This document shows, in pieces, positions 35,674 through 44,769 of a stretch of 64,000 nucleotides of DNA. Under the pieces are notes generated by a model, which did not search any database, had not been told where the DNA came from, and saw only the letters and a list, made by a program, of their open reading frames with translations. The position numbers and the translations under genes are program-made. The stretch is taken from contig NZ_WNWM01000002.1 in the NCBI RefSeq assembly GCF_009727155.1, positions 682,001 through 746,000 on the forward strand. Direction: 5' to 3'. Position 1 is the stretch's first letter. Every line of letters begins with the position of its first letter. This DNA comes from Pseudoduganella dura (lineage in GTDB: Bacteria; Pseudomonadota; Gammaproteobacteria; Burkholderiales; Burkholderiaceae_D).

Positions 35674-37854
35674 CTAGGCCAACGTAAAACCCTTCGCGGC
35701 CAGCGGCAGCTTGCGCACAGGCGTGCCCGTAGCTGCCGCAATCGCATTGCACAGCGCCGGCGCCACCGATGGCACCGCGGGTTCGCCGGCACCGGCCGGC
35801 GCTTCGTTGCTGTCGATCACGATCAGCTCCAGCGGTGGCAACTGATGCATGCGCAGCACTTCGTAGTCGGCGAAATTCTGTTGCTCCACGGCGCCATCCT
35901 TGAAGGTGATCTCGCCAGTCAGCGCAGCAGACAGTCCCCAAACCAAGCTGCCTTCGATCTGGGCGCGGAAGCCCGACGGGTCGACGACCACGCCGCAGTC
36001 GGTGACGCATACAACGCGGTGGATCTTCACCGCGCCCTTGACGACGCTGACTTCGAAAGCGTGCGCGGTATAGGCATGCGTGTGCGTGTACACGCAGCAT
36101 GCTATGCCACGATGGCGTCCCTTCCCTGCAGGCCGATCCCAGCCGATCGCTTTCCCGCATCGGGCAAGCACGGCTGCCATGCGCGCGCGATGGCTTGATT
36201 GACTATCCTCGCCACCCCGGCGCAGCAGCTGCAAACGGAACCGCAGAGGATCGATCTTCTGCTGGCGCGCCAGTTCGTCGATGAACGACTCCACCACGAA
36301 CACGTTCTGGCTGTACGAGATGGCGCGCCAGGAGCCTACCGGCAGTGGCGATATGACCGGATACACCGCGGTCTGGTAATCGCCGACAGGATAGATCAGG
36401 TCGTTCGACAGGCCGCCGGACAGATGTTGCGGGCTCATGATGGCTTTGGCAGGAAAACTCGTGACGGCCGCCTGGTGACGCCATGCGTCGATACCGCCCT
36501 TGCCGGCGCGCGCCGCCAGCCGGTGCACGGTGGCAGGCCGGTAAAAACTGTTGGCCATGTCATCCGGGCGCGAGAACAGCAGCTTGACCGGCTTGCCCAA
36601 CGCCTTGGCCAGCTGCATTGCCTCGGCGGCATTGTCGACCTTCTCCTTGCGGCCGAAGCCGCCGCCCATCGGCAGCAGGTGCACGAACACCGCGGAGCGG
36701 TCCACTTCGAATGCCTTGGCCAGCGTACTGGCAAAATATGAAGGCGCCTGAAATCCGCCCCATACCTCGTACTTGCCATCTTGCCAGTGCGCTACGCAGT
36801 TCGGTGTTTCCATCGTGGCCTGATGCAGGTAAGGCAGCTCGTATTCGGCCGTCAGCAGGTCGCCGACCGCCATGTCGAATCCCTTGCTCTTGCCGCTCCC
36901 ATCGTACGTCGCGGCTGGCTTGTCCAGGGTAATGGCCTGACGCAGGCCCCGCATGAGTGCTGCATTGTCGTCATGGGCCAGTTCGCCCGGCTCCCATTCC
37001 ACCTTCAGGAGGCTTTGTCCGCGCAGCGCCATCCAGGTGCCGGTGGCAACGATCGCCACGCCGTTGCGGTTGTCGCAGCCCGGCATCTGTTTTACTTCCC
37101 GCACCGCCACGATGCCGGGCCCCAGCGCGCGCACGGCGCTGTCGTCGAACGATCTGACCTTGCCATGGATAGTGGGCGAACGGACGACCATGGCCACCAG
37201 CATGTCCGGCAGCATGACGTCGATGCCGAACGTTTCGGCGCCGGTGATCTTCTCGTGCACGCGCTGGCGTGGAACGGCTTTGCCGATCAACCGGTACTCG
37301 GCAGCGTTCTTGTATTGCACTTCCAGCGGGACCGGCAGGCGGCTGGCCGCGGCGGCCAATGCGCCATACGGCAACGTGGCATTCGTGTCGAGATTGATCG
37401 CCACGCCGCTGGCCGTGCCAACGCGCTGCACGGGAATCCCCCACTGCTGCGCTGCCGTTTCAACGAGCATCGCGCGTGCCGCTGCGCCAGCCTTGCGCAG
37501 GCTGGTCCAGGCGCCGCGCACGCTGGCACTGGCCCACGTATTGAACTGGCCTGCGGTCTCGGCATCATAAGGCAGCGCCTCGATGCGCACCGCATTGAAA
37601 TCCACGTCCAGTTCCTCGGCAAGCAGCACCGGCAAAGCGGTGCGCACGCCCTGCCCCATGTCCTGCTTCTGCACATACAGCGTGACGAGGCCATCTCCAT
37701 CGATGCGGATCAGCGGTGATGGCCGGAACGATGCTGCTGACTCCGGCGGCTGCGCCAACGAAGCGGGGATGGCTTCATACAGTAGCCATGCACCGGCGGA
37801 AAAGCTCGACAGACGGAGGAAACTGCGGCGGTCCATGGCACTCCGGTTCGACAA
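35674..37854 (-). CDS. Molybdenum hydroxylase large subunit (isoquinoline 1-oxidoreductase beta type)
   Basis: 726 aa. A Tat signal opens it (MDRRSFLRLSSFSAGAWLL). Xanthine-dehydrogenase-family molybdopterin-binding domains follow: MGQGVRTALPVLLAEELDVDF, EKITGAETFGIDVMLPDMLVAMVVRSPTIHG, MGGGFGRKEKVDNAAEAMQLAKALGKPVKLLFSRPDDM and the C-terminal AGAGEPAVPSVAPALCNAIAAATG with the Glu at the active site. IorB-type enzymes hydroxylate N-heterocycles or oxidise aldehydes in the periplasm with a separate 2Fe-2S subunit and electron acceptor. No such partner is adjacent, so it is an orphan here. Confidence 0.87.
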   Translation of the reverse strand: MSNRSAMDRRSFLRLSSFSAGAWLLYEAIPASLAQPPESAASFRPSPLIRIDGDGLVTLYVQKQDMGQGVRTALPVLLAEELDVDFNAVRIEALPYDAETAGQFNTWASASVRGAWTSLRKAGAAARAMLVETAAQQWGIPVQRVGTASGVAINLDTNATLPYGALAAAASRLPVPLEVQYKNAAEYRLIGKAVPRQRVHEKITGAETFGIDVMLPDMLVAMVVRSPTIHGKVRSFDDSAVRALGPGIVAVREVKQMPGCDNRNGVAIVATGTWMALRGQSLLKVEWEPGELAHDDNAALMRGLRQAITLDKPAATYDGSGKSKGFDMAVGDLLTAEYELPYLHQATMETPNCVAHWQDGKYEVWGGFQAPSYFASTLAKAFEVDRSAVFVHLLPMGGGFGRKEKVDNAAEAMQLAKALGKPVKLLFSRPDDMANSFYRPATVHRLAARAGKGGIDAWRHQAAVTSFPAKAIMSPQHLSGGLSNDLIYPVGDYQTAVYPVISPLPVGSWRAISYSQNVFVVESFIDELARQQKIDPLRFRLQLLRRGGEDSQSSHRARMAAVLARCGKAIGWDRPAGKGRHRGIACCVYTHTHAYTAHAFEVSVVKGAVKIHRVVCVTDCGVVVDPSGFRAQIEGSLVWGLSAALTGEITFKDGAVEQQNFADYEVLRMHQLPPLELIVIDSNEAPAGAGEPAVPSVAPALCNAIAAATGTPVRKLPLAAKGFTLA

Positions 37855-37982
37855 TAAAGTAAAAATCGATTATGCCGGGATCGTCCCCTCTCCTTACTCA
37901 AGTACGTGATTTTTTCCGGTACTGGCGTATTTGTTACCGCTGCTTGCCTACCATGGTGCGAAATACATTACCGGGAGCTTGC

Positions 37983-38960
37983 ATGGCCACCACGACACGC
38001 CGACGTTCCACCCTTCTTGCACTTCTGCTGGCGGCCGGCCCGCTGACAGGACAAACATCCAGACTTCCCGGCAAGGGCCTGGCGCAATATGACTTCCTGT
38101 ATGCGGGCGAGGCGATGACGCGCGATGTGTACATTGTTCGCAGTGGAAAGGTCGCGTGGGAATTCCACGATGACGCCGCAAAGGGCGAGATCAGCGATAT
38201 CCAGATGGCCTCGAGCGGTAATGTCGTGATCGCCCACCAGTTCGGCGTGAAAGTTGTAACGCCCGACAAGAAGACGTTGTGGTCCCACCCCGCCGATGAA
38301 AAGCATGAGATCCACACTGCGCAGTTCATCGGCCGGGATCGCGTTATTTTCGTGCAGAGCGGCATGCGGCCGCGGATCATCGTGGCGAATATCGCCTCCA
38401 ACACGATCGAACGCACGATTCCGATCGGCGCCGCGAACCTCGCCAATACGCACGGTCAACTGCGTCACGCCCGCCTCACCCCGCAGGGAACCTATCTGTT
38501 GGCGCAAATGGACCTCAAGCGCGCAGTGGAAATTGACGAGCAAGGGCGGGAGGTGTGGCAACTGGCCGCGCCGGGTATCTGGTCGGCCACGCGGCTGGCC
38601 AATGGCCATACCCTCGTGACCGGAAAAAATGGCGTGACCGAATACAGTCCCGCGGGCGACGCTGTGTGGACGCTGAAACCCGAGGATGTGAAGGATTGGC
38701 GCTACGGTAGCTTCCAGGTGTCCTACCGCCTGTCGAACGGCAATACACTGGTCAACCACTGGGTGAACCAGTGGAGCGCGCCGGACAACAAGATTGATGG
38801 CAGGAACGCGCCGCCGCAATGGCTGGAAGTGACGTCCGACAAGCGCGTGGTATGGGCATTGCACCAGTGGGACCAGCCGAACCTGGGTCCATCGACGATC
38901 CTGCAGCTGCTTGATCGATCCGCGCGGCCGGAAGAGGTCCGCTTCGGTGCCATTCACTGA
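37983..38960 (+). CDS. Exported beta-propeller protein
   Basis: 325 aa from the ATG at 37983 (MATTTRRRSTLLALLLAAGPLTGQT, signal peptide); an upstream in-frame start at 37872 is less likely. Repeated blades follow of the type DIQMASSGNVVIAHQFGVKVVTPDKKTLWSH, ARLTPQGTYLLAQMDLKRAVEIDEQGREVWQL, TRLANGHTLVTGKNGVTEYSPAGDAVWTL and SYRLSNGNTLVNHW, characteristic of PQQ-like/NHL-like propellers without cofactor residues. Probably a periplasmic binding scaffold. Divergent from the molybdenum hydroxylase gene (128 bp between starts). Confidence 0.8.
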   Translation: MATTTRRRSTLLALLLAAGPLTGQTSRLPGKGLAQYDFLYAGEAMTRDVYIVRSGKVAWEFHDDAAKGEISDIQMASSGNVVIAHQFGVKVVTPDKKTLWSHPADEKHEIHTAQFIGRDRVIFVQSGMRPRIIVANIASNTIERTIPIGAANLANTHGQLRHARLTPQGTYLLAQMDLKRAVEIDEQGREVWQLAAPGIWSATRLANGHTLVTGKNGVTEYSPAGDAVWTLKPEDVKDWRYGSFQVSYRLSNGNTLVNHWVNQWSAPDNKIDGRNAPPQWLEVTSDKRVVWALHQWDQPNLGPSTILQLLDRSARPEEVRFGAIH

Positions 38961-39216
38961 AATAGCCTCGCCCCAATGACGTCGGATACCTGTGGCAGGT
39001 ATCGCGTCCGAGGACCGGCGCAGGCGGGGTACCGTGGGAGATTTGGAGGGCTTGGCGCTGGCAAGCGAGTTCCAATAGCGATCGCGATCAACGCTCCTCA
39101 ACGCTCGCGCTCGGACCGGTAGCGCCCCGACCGCGTGGTCATGCGTTACTTGCCGCACTTTGAAGTCGGACGAACTCAGCTAAGCTTTTGATTTGCAGTT
39201 TCGGATCAGCGAGCAA

Positions 39217-39426
39217 ATGAGAACTCGAACAGACGTGCTTACCGCACAACACCTGCAAGTCGCACTCGTGTTTAAGAAAATGCTTGGGCCCAAGGAAGCA
39301 GAGGCATACTTGCGGTCTGCCCGAATCGAACCACATCTCATCGAGCGCGTGCTTTATAGCGATGATCATCGACACTTGCCATCTCCGCCATCAGCTGATA
39401 CTGGCAATAACGTCCGTCCTGGTTAG
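39217..39426 (+). CDS. Small protein of unknown function, paralogue of the gene at 7826
   Basis: 69 aa, ATG at 39217 (MRTRTDVLTAQHLQVALVFK). The motif LQVALVFKKMLGPKEAEAYLRSARIEPHLIERVL matches the core of the 136-aa protein at 7826. No signal peptide, no known domain. Both copies stand alone next to signalling genes (a chemoreceptor at 8.5 kb, a hybrid histidine kinase here). Function unknown. Confidence 0.6.
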   Translation: MRTRTDVLTAQHLQVALVFKKMLGPKEAEAYLRSARIEPHLIERVLYSDDHRHLPSPPSADTGNNVRPG

Positions 39427-39489
39427 CGTGGCGGTGCAAGCAGGCGCCCGTTTCCTGGTCATCGACTTCTACGCAAGCATCACCGATAA

Positions 39490-41853
39490 TTAGCGGAGCC
39501 CGGCGATTGCCTGCTCTATCGCATCGACAGCGACGGGCTTGACCAAATGTTCATCGAATCCGACGTCCAGGGCACGCTTCCTGTCTCCAGGTTGGCCATA
39601 TCCTGTCACGGCAATTTTCATGGATTTTTGGCCGAACGGAGATCCGCCTAGCTGCTTTACCAATGCATACCCGTCCATGTCTGGCAAGCCAATATCAATC
39701 AACATGACATCGGGCTTGAACAGGTCAATGCTGGCCAGTGCTTCACGGGCAGTATGCACGGCCATGAGGACATGCCCTTGCATTTTCAGCAATGCGACAA
39801 GACTATCCGCAGCATCGACATTGTCATCGACAATGAGGATGCGCCGAGGCATCAGCTCACCCACTACAGGCTTCTCTACAGCTGCCGATGGCTTGGCGAT
39901 ACGGGGAAGTCGAATCTGGAAGCTGGAGCCCAGCCCCTCGCCCCTGCTGAACGCCTGCACATGACCGCCATGCATGTCGATCAGCCGCTTGACGACAGCG
40001 AGCCCCACCCCCAGCCCCCCCTGGGAGCGATCAAGCGTACGATGGCTCTGCACGAAGAGCTCGAAAACCCGGGGTAGCAACTCAGGGGAAATTCCACTGC
40101 CCGAATCGGTGACTTCAATGTGAACAACTTTACCCTCATCGCGAACGTCAACGGCAATCTGGCCCTGTGAATCAGTGTACTTGATGGCGTTTGAAAGAAG
40201 GTTTCCAACGCACTGCACAAGGCGTGCCCTGTCCCCGTCTACGTAAAGGGGGACGCTCTTGTCGATCGACATGGTGAGGCGCTGCTGTTTCGCCTGGAGC
40301 TGGGGCTCGCAAGTTTCAAACGCTTGCGCCACCACGTCGACAATGTCGACGCTGGTTTTTTGAAGCTGAATCCGTCCCTGCGTGACACGCGCGACATCGA
40401 GCAGGTCATCGATCAGCCGGGTCATGTGGCTGGCCTGGCGGCGGATGACGGCAGCCGCAGCGGCTATCGGTGCATCGGACGTTGGCACGCGTGCGAGGAT
40501 TTCGCCTGCAGTAGTGATCGGGGCCAGAGGGTTCCGAAGTTCGTGGGCCAGCATCGCCAGGAACTCGTCTTTCCGTTTGTCGGCATTTTTCAAGGCTTCG
40601 ATCATTTCGTGCCTGTCCGTCACATTGCGGAAGAGCACGGCAACGTTGTTCCCGACTTTGAATGCGCGCACCTCCAGCCACACTGCACGGCCGGCGGCGA
40701 GGCGGTAATGATGTTCGAGCGACCTGGACTGTCCGTCCAACTGCACCAGCCGATACATTTCGCCAAGGTCGGAATCGTATGTTCCAGGGAACTTCTGCCA
40801 GTGGTTGGCGCCAATGAACTCAAAGCGTGTCAATCCAATGAGTTCGCAGGCCGCGTCGTTCACCTCGATGATGTTGAAATCCGGATCGAACAGTGCGAAC
40901 GCATCGCCCATGTTGGCCAGCACCCCGCGGTGACGCGCTTCACTTTCAGCCAGCCGTTGCTCGCCCAGCTTTTGAACCGTCACATCGACGGTGATCCCAT
41001 CGAAGTGGATTGGGCTACCGTCGCTTGCGTAATCTGTTCCGCCAAGCGCGCGAATCCACTTCACCTCACCCGAACCTGGATGCCTGGTTCGATAGACGAT
41101 GTCGTACACCTGACGTCCGTCAATCGACGTTGCAATCGCCGCTCGCGTCAGTTCACGATCTTCCGGATGGATCCGGTCATAGAAATCCTCAATGGTAACG
41201 CGGGCCGATGGCTCGAGAAAAAAATGTTCCTTCACCTGGTCATCCCATTCGAGTACGTCGAACGGCAAATCGCAGTACCAAAAGCCTACATTCGAGAGAC
41301 GGCTTGCGTACTCGAGGCGAGCGCGATTGAACGCCAGCGCACGGTCGACTTCTTCGCGGGCAATGCGCTCCTGAGAAAGTTCTCGGCCGAAAAAGTCCAC
41401 CGATTCGGCAATCGCCTGATCGACCGCCTCGTTAAAGCGTATGATGTCGTCCGCTGCCGTCGCCGCACGCAAATTGCCATTCGCATGCTTCCAAAGCCGT
41501 AACACGCTGGCTCGCAACGCACGGTATTCACTGACAAGTTGCGATATCGAAAACCCGTCTTGTGACCGCAACGCGCCATGCACCTCAGCTGCCGTGTGCG
41601 GTGCATCCAAAGCAACAACTGCCAGGCCACGCGACTTGGCTGCTTGTTCATCCCCACTCTGCGACTGACGAAGATCTTCGGCAATCGCGTGAAGAATTTG
41701 CGGCGCATGATCTCGCAATGCAATGGCATCCATCTTTGCGGCTGATGGCAATCGCGTCACAGCGAAGGCCTCCCACTCTGCAAGAATATCTTCCGTGTAT
41801 AAGTCAATGAACTCCGCAAGCCGCATATTCAGGGGTGTCCTTGGTAATACCAA
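39490..41853 (-). CDS. Hybrid sensor histidine kinase (RsbRD-like, PAS, PAS, HisKA, HATPase, REC)
   Basis: 787 aa; an internal ATG at 41826 (MRLAEFIDLY) is also a plausible start. Order: an RsbRD N-terminal-type helical sensor (about 10-165), PAS/PAC (about 190-300), PAS (about 305-415), HisKA with phospho-accepting His ~437 (FLAMLAHELRNPLAPI), HATPase (NLLSNAIKYTD; DSGSGI; GGLGVGLAVV; to ~655), and a C-terminal receiver (ILIVDDNVDAADSLVALL, phospho-acceptor Asp in VMLIDIGLPDMDG). No transmembrane segment, so it senses an intracellular signal. No partner response regulator with an output domain is adjacent. Confidence 0.92.
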   Translation of the reverse strand: MVLPRTPLNMRLAEFIDLYTEDILAEWEAFAVTRLPSAAKMDAIALRDHAPQILHAIAEDLRQSQSGDEQAAKSRGLAVVALDAPHTAAEVHGALRSQDGFSISQLVSEYRALRASVLRLWKHANGNLRAATAADDIIRFNEAVDQAIAESVDFFGRELSQERIAREEVDRALAFNRARLEYASRLSNVGFWYCDLPFDVLEWDDQVKEHFFLEPSARVTIEDFYDRIHPEDRELTRAAIATSIDGRQVYDIVYRTRHPGSGEVKWIRALGGTDYASDGSPIHFDGITVDVTVQKLGEQRLAESEARHRGVLANMGDAFALFDPDFNIIEVNDAACELIGLTRFEFIGANHWQKFPGTYDSDLGEMYRLVQLDGQSRSLEHHYRLAAGRAVWLEVRAFKVGNNVAVLFRNVTDRHEMIEALKNADKRKDEFLAMLAHELRNPLAPITTAGEILARVPTSDAPIAAAAAVIRRQASHMTRLIDDLLDVARVTQGRIQLQKTSVDIVDVVAQAFETCEPQLQAKQQRLTMSIDKSVPLYVDGDRARLVQCVGNLLSNAIKYTDSQGQIAVDVRDEGKVVHIEVTDSGSGISPELLPRVFELFVQSHRTLDRSQGGLGVGLAVVKRLIDMHGGHVQAFSRGEGLGSSFQIRLPRIAKPSAAVEKPVVGELMPRRILIVDDNVDAADSLVALLKMQGHVLMAVHTAREALASIDLFKPDVMLIDIGLPDMDGYALVKQLGGSPFGQKSMKIAVTGYGQPGDRKRALDVGFDEHLVKPVAVDAIEQAIAGLR

Positions 41854-42170
41854 CTAACAATGAACGCTCAGCGCACGCGCTAACCTGTGCGATGGCGCTG
41901 ATATTGTACGATTGAGCAACTGGATTTACTGACTTTATCAGGAGCGCGCGAGCAATGCCTTGACTTGTCAGTTTGACACTACATTGAATACTTGGAGTTC
42001 TGATGCAACTCTAAAAAATACTGGATACCCGTCCAGTATAACAGCGAGTTTCACTTGCTCTACTTCCTGCCTGCACGGCTCTCTACCGTGATTAACTGAT
42101 CGGGGACCCAGCCCCTTGAGAATCGCTTCTCATACACCACTCCTGGGGACACAATCGTACGACGCGCCGG
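41854..42170. other. Intergenic region, no gene seen
   Basis: About 317 bp, AT-rich relative to its surroundings, between the start of the hybrid kinase gene and the stop of the TetR gene. It should hold the kinase promoter. No terminator, repeat or RNA was recognised. Confidence 0.4.
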
Positions 42171-42749
42171 CTACCTTTGCGCCTGTCCATCTGGCGAACA
42201 TAACTCGTTCCTGCAACTTGCGAGAATCTCATCGGCCAGGGACGAATCGTCCGGACAAGCGCGCGACATGATGATGGCGCCTACCATTTGTGCCAGGATG
42301 ACAAGGGAACGCGCTCGCGCCCGCTCTGCATCCATACCATTCATCGACGTATCTGCAGCACTCAGTGCAGCTGACAGGCGCTCGATCCCCTCCGCGAATG
42401 TTGCCCGAACGACAGTTGGCTGCCGTGCCGCGTCTCCACCCAACGCAGCCATCGTGCACCCGGCTGCGCGTGCATCGCGGTGCTCGCGCGATAAATACAG
42501 CCTCACGACTTCAGCAATATCGACATCAGCGAGCAGCGCCGCCGTCTGTAAAGTGCCGCAGGCTGCCGATTCCGCCATCAAATCGACCTTCGAGCCAAAA
42601 TGTTTGTAGAAGCCGCCATGGGTAAAGCCTGCGGCGGCCATCAGATCAGCCACGCCCACCCCATCGAACCCCTTCTCCCTGAATAACGTGGAAGCCGTTT
42701 CGACAATGTGCGTCCGATTGGCTTGCGCCTGTGCCTTGGTGACTTTCAT
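42171..42749 (-). CDS. TetR/AcrR family transcriptional repressor
   Basis: 192 aa. N-terminal HTH: IVETASTLFREKGFDGVGVADLMAAAGFTHGGFYKHFGSKVDLMAE, the classic TetR recognition helix region. The C-terminal half is a helical ligand-binding domain. It is divergent from the Old Yellow Enzyme operon; TetR regulators placed this way usually repress the adjacent reductase genes until an electrophile or quinone binds. A 22-bp palindrome sits in the promoter region. Confidence 0.93.
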   Translation of the reverse strand: MKVTKAQAQANRTHIVETASTLFREKGFDGVGVADLMAAAGFTHGGFYKHFGSKVDLMAESAACGTLQTAALLADVDIAEVVRLYLSREHRDARAAGCTMAALGGDAARQPTVVRATFAEGIERLSAALSAADTSMNGMDAERARARSLVILAQMVGAIIMSRACPDDSSLADEILASCRNELCSPDGQAQR

Positions 42750-42826
42750 TTTTCTCTCGCCGTGAGTGGTGACCGCATGAATCGCCAGTATACATTGATG
42801 TCATCCATAATCAAAACCTTGACAAC

Positions 42827-42848
42827 AATGATTATGATCGTCATCATT
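42827..42848. promoter_or_regulatory. Operator candidate for the TetR regulator
   Basis: A 22-bp imperfect palindrome (18 of 22 positions symmetric; outer arms AATGAT / ATCATT) immediately after a good -35-like TTGACA at 42819-42824. It lies 30 bp before the Old Yellow Enzyme start. Position and size suit a TetR dimer blocking the operon promoter. Confidence 0.55.
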
Positions 42849-42878
42849 GATGCCTGTCATCTACAAACGGGAACCAAC

Positions 42879-43961
42879 ATGACCAGTACATCGCTGTTCG
42901 CACCTTACGTCTTGGGCAACCTAACGCTTGCCAACCGCATCGTCATGGCACCGTTAACCCGCAACCGAGCTGGTGCCGGCCTGGTGCCGAGTGAATTTTC
43001 AGCGACCTATTACGCGCAGCGCGCCTCGGCCGGCCTGATCATCACTGAAGCCACCCAGGTGTCGGTGCAGGCCCAGGGCTACCAGGACACGCCGGGCCTT
43101 TATACGCCGGAGCAAATTGCCGAATGGCGCAAGGTCACCGACGCGGTACACGCCAAAGGCGGACGTATCTTCGTCCAGCTGTGGCACGTGGGCCGCATCT
43201 CGCACGTCGACCTCCAACCGGGCGGCGCTGCGCCGGTGGCACCTTCTGCCATTCGCGCTGAAACCAAGACCTTCGTCAACAATGGATTTGCCGATGTGTC
43301 GACGCCACGCGCGCTCGACCTTGGTGAGCTGCCGGGCATCGTCGACGACTTCCGCCACGCGGCGGCCAACGCCATTGCAGCCGGCTTCGATGGTGTTGAA
43401 ATCCACGGCGCTAATGGTTATCTGCTGGAACAGTTCATCAAGGATGGGGCCAACCAGCGCAATGACGCTTACGGTGGCTCGATCGAGAACCGTGCGCGCC
43501 TGCTGCTGGAAGTTACCGCCGCGGTAGCTGAAGAAATTGGCCCGGACCATACCGGCGTGCGTATCTCGCCTGTCTCGCCAGCAAACGCGATCTCGGGCAG
43601 CGCCCCGCAGCCACAGTACGAATACATTGTCGAGCAGCTTAGCGCACTGGGCATTGTTTACCTCCACGTGGTCGAGGGTGCGACTGGTGGCCCGCGCGAT
43701 GCAGCCCCCTTCAACTATGACGCGCTGCGCAGCCGTTTCAAGCAGACCTACCTGGCCAACAATGGCTACGACCTGGATCTCGCCACTGCCCATCTAATCG
43801 AAGGCAAGGCAGACCTGGTTGCCTTCGGCCGCGCGTTCATCAGCAATCCCGACCTGGTTGAGCGCCTGCAGGCTGGCGCTCCGCTGTCACCCCTTGATCC
43901 CGCTACCCTGTACGGTGGCGGTGCAGCGGGCTACATCGACTACCCTGCCATTTCCGGCTGA
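42879..43961 (+). CDS. Old Yellow Enzyme family alkene reductase (NemA-like)
   Basis: 360 aa from the ATG at 42879; the longer frame to 42708 overlaps the repressor region. FMN-dependent ene-reductase motifs: LFAPYVLGNLTLANRIVMAPLTRNRA, FVQLWHVGRISH, VEIHGANGYLLEQFIKDGANQRND (His/Asn substrate pair) and VAFGRAFISNPDLVERL. Such enzymes reduce activated C=C bonds, N-ethylmaleimide or nitro compounds with NADPH. First gene of a five-gene operon with gaps of 11, 8, 10 and -4 nt. Confidence 0.95.
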   Translation: MTSTSLFAPYVLGNLTLANRIVMAPLTRNRAGAGLVPSEFSATYYAQRASAGLIITEATQVSVQAQGYQDTPGLYTPEQIAEWRKVTDAVHAKGGRIFVQLWHVGRISHVDLQPGGAAPVAPSAIRAETKTFVNNGFADVSTPRALDLGELPGIVDDFRHAAANAIAAGFDGVEIHGANGYLLEQFIKDGANQRNDAYGGSIENRARLLLEVTAAVAEEIGPDHTGVRISPVSPANAISGSAPQPQYEYIVEQLSALGIVYLHVVEGATGGPRDAAPFNYDALRSRFKQTYLANNGYDLDLATAHLIEGKADLVAFGRAFISNPDLVERLQAGAPLSPLDPATLYGGGAAGYIDYPAISG

Positions 43962-43972
43962 GGCTCTCGCCC

Positions 43973-44761
43973 ATGACACGACTTCCAACCGTTTTTATCA
44001 CCGGCGCTTCCAGCGGTATTGGCGCTACGTATGCAGAGCGTTTCGCGCGCCGCGGCCACAACCTGGTGCTGGTCGCGCGTGACCAGGCGCGCCTCGAGAC
44101 CCTGGCGGCGCGTTTGCGTGCCGACAATGGCGTGACCGTCGATGTGCTGCCAGCCGACCTGACACATCCCGCCGACCTGATTGCCATCGAAACGCGTTTG
44201 CGTGACGACGACCGCATCGGCATCCTGGTCAACAACGCCGGGCTGTCCCAGTCGGGCGGCTTCGCGCAGCAGAGTGCGGGCGCAATCGACGGCCTGGTCT
44301 CGCTCAATATTACGGCGCTGACGCGGCTGGCGGCGGCGGTCACTCCGCGGTTCGTACAGTCCGGTACCGGCGCGATCGTCAATATCGGTTCCGTAGTCGG
44401 CTTCTTGCCCGAGTTCGGCATGGCGATCTACGGCGCTACCAAGGCTTTCGTGCTCTTCCTGTCCCAGGGCCTGCACTTGGAGCTCTCCCCCCATGGCGTC
44501 TACGTGCAGGCTGTACTGCCGGCGGCGACGCGCACCGAGATCTGGGAGCGCGCCGGGATAGACGCCAGCACGATGCCCGACATGATGGAGGTCGGTGAAC
44601 TGGTCGATGCCGCACTGGTCGGCTTCGACCGCCGTGAAACGGTCACGATCCCGGCACTGCATGTGGCCGAACGCTGGGATGCCCTTGAGGGCGCGCGGCA
44701 AGGGCTGCTGTCGGATCTGAAACAGCTGCATGCGGCCGAGCGCTATCTGCGCCAGGGTTGA
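43973..44761 (+). CDS. SDR family oxidoreductase
   Basis: 262 aa. TGASSGIGATYAERFARRGHNLVLVARD cofactor loop near residue 9, NNAGLSQSGGF near 86, catalytic Ser in VNIGSVVGF, and YGATKAF for the YxxxK pair near 153. The subgroup resembles DltE/YqjQ-like SDRs. Substrate unknown; position two in the OYE operon suggests it acts on the same class of carbonyl compounds. Confidence 0.92.
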   Translation: MTRLPTVFITGASSGIGATYAERFARRGHNLVLVARDQARLETLAARLRADNGVTVDVLPADLTHPADLIAIETRLRDDDRIGILVNNAGLSQSGGFAQQSAGAIDGLVSLNITALTRLAAAVTPRFVQSGTGAIVNIGSVVGFLPEFGMAIYGATKAFVLFLSQGLHLELSPHGVYVQAVLPAATRTEIWERAGIDASTMPDMMEVGELVDAALVGFDRRETVTIPALHVAERWDALEGARQGLLSDLKQLHAAERYLRQG

Positions 44762-44769
44762 TTAACCAT

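Noticed and set aside
39484..39540. A separate response regulator gene downstream of the kinase
   Set aside because: The receiver domain is in the same frame as the kinase and belongs to one hybrid protein.
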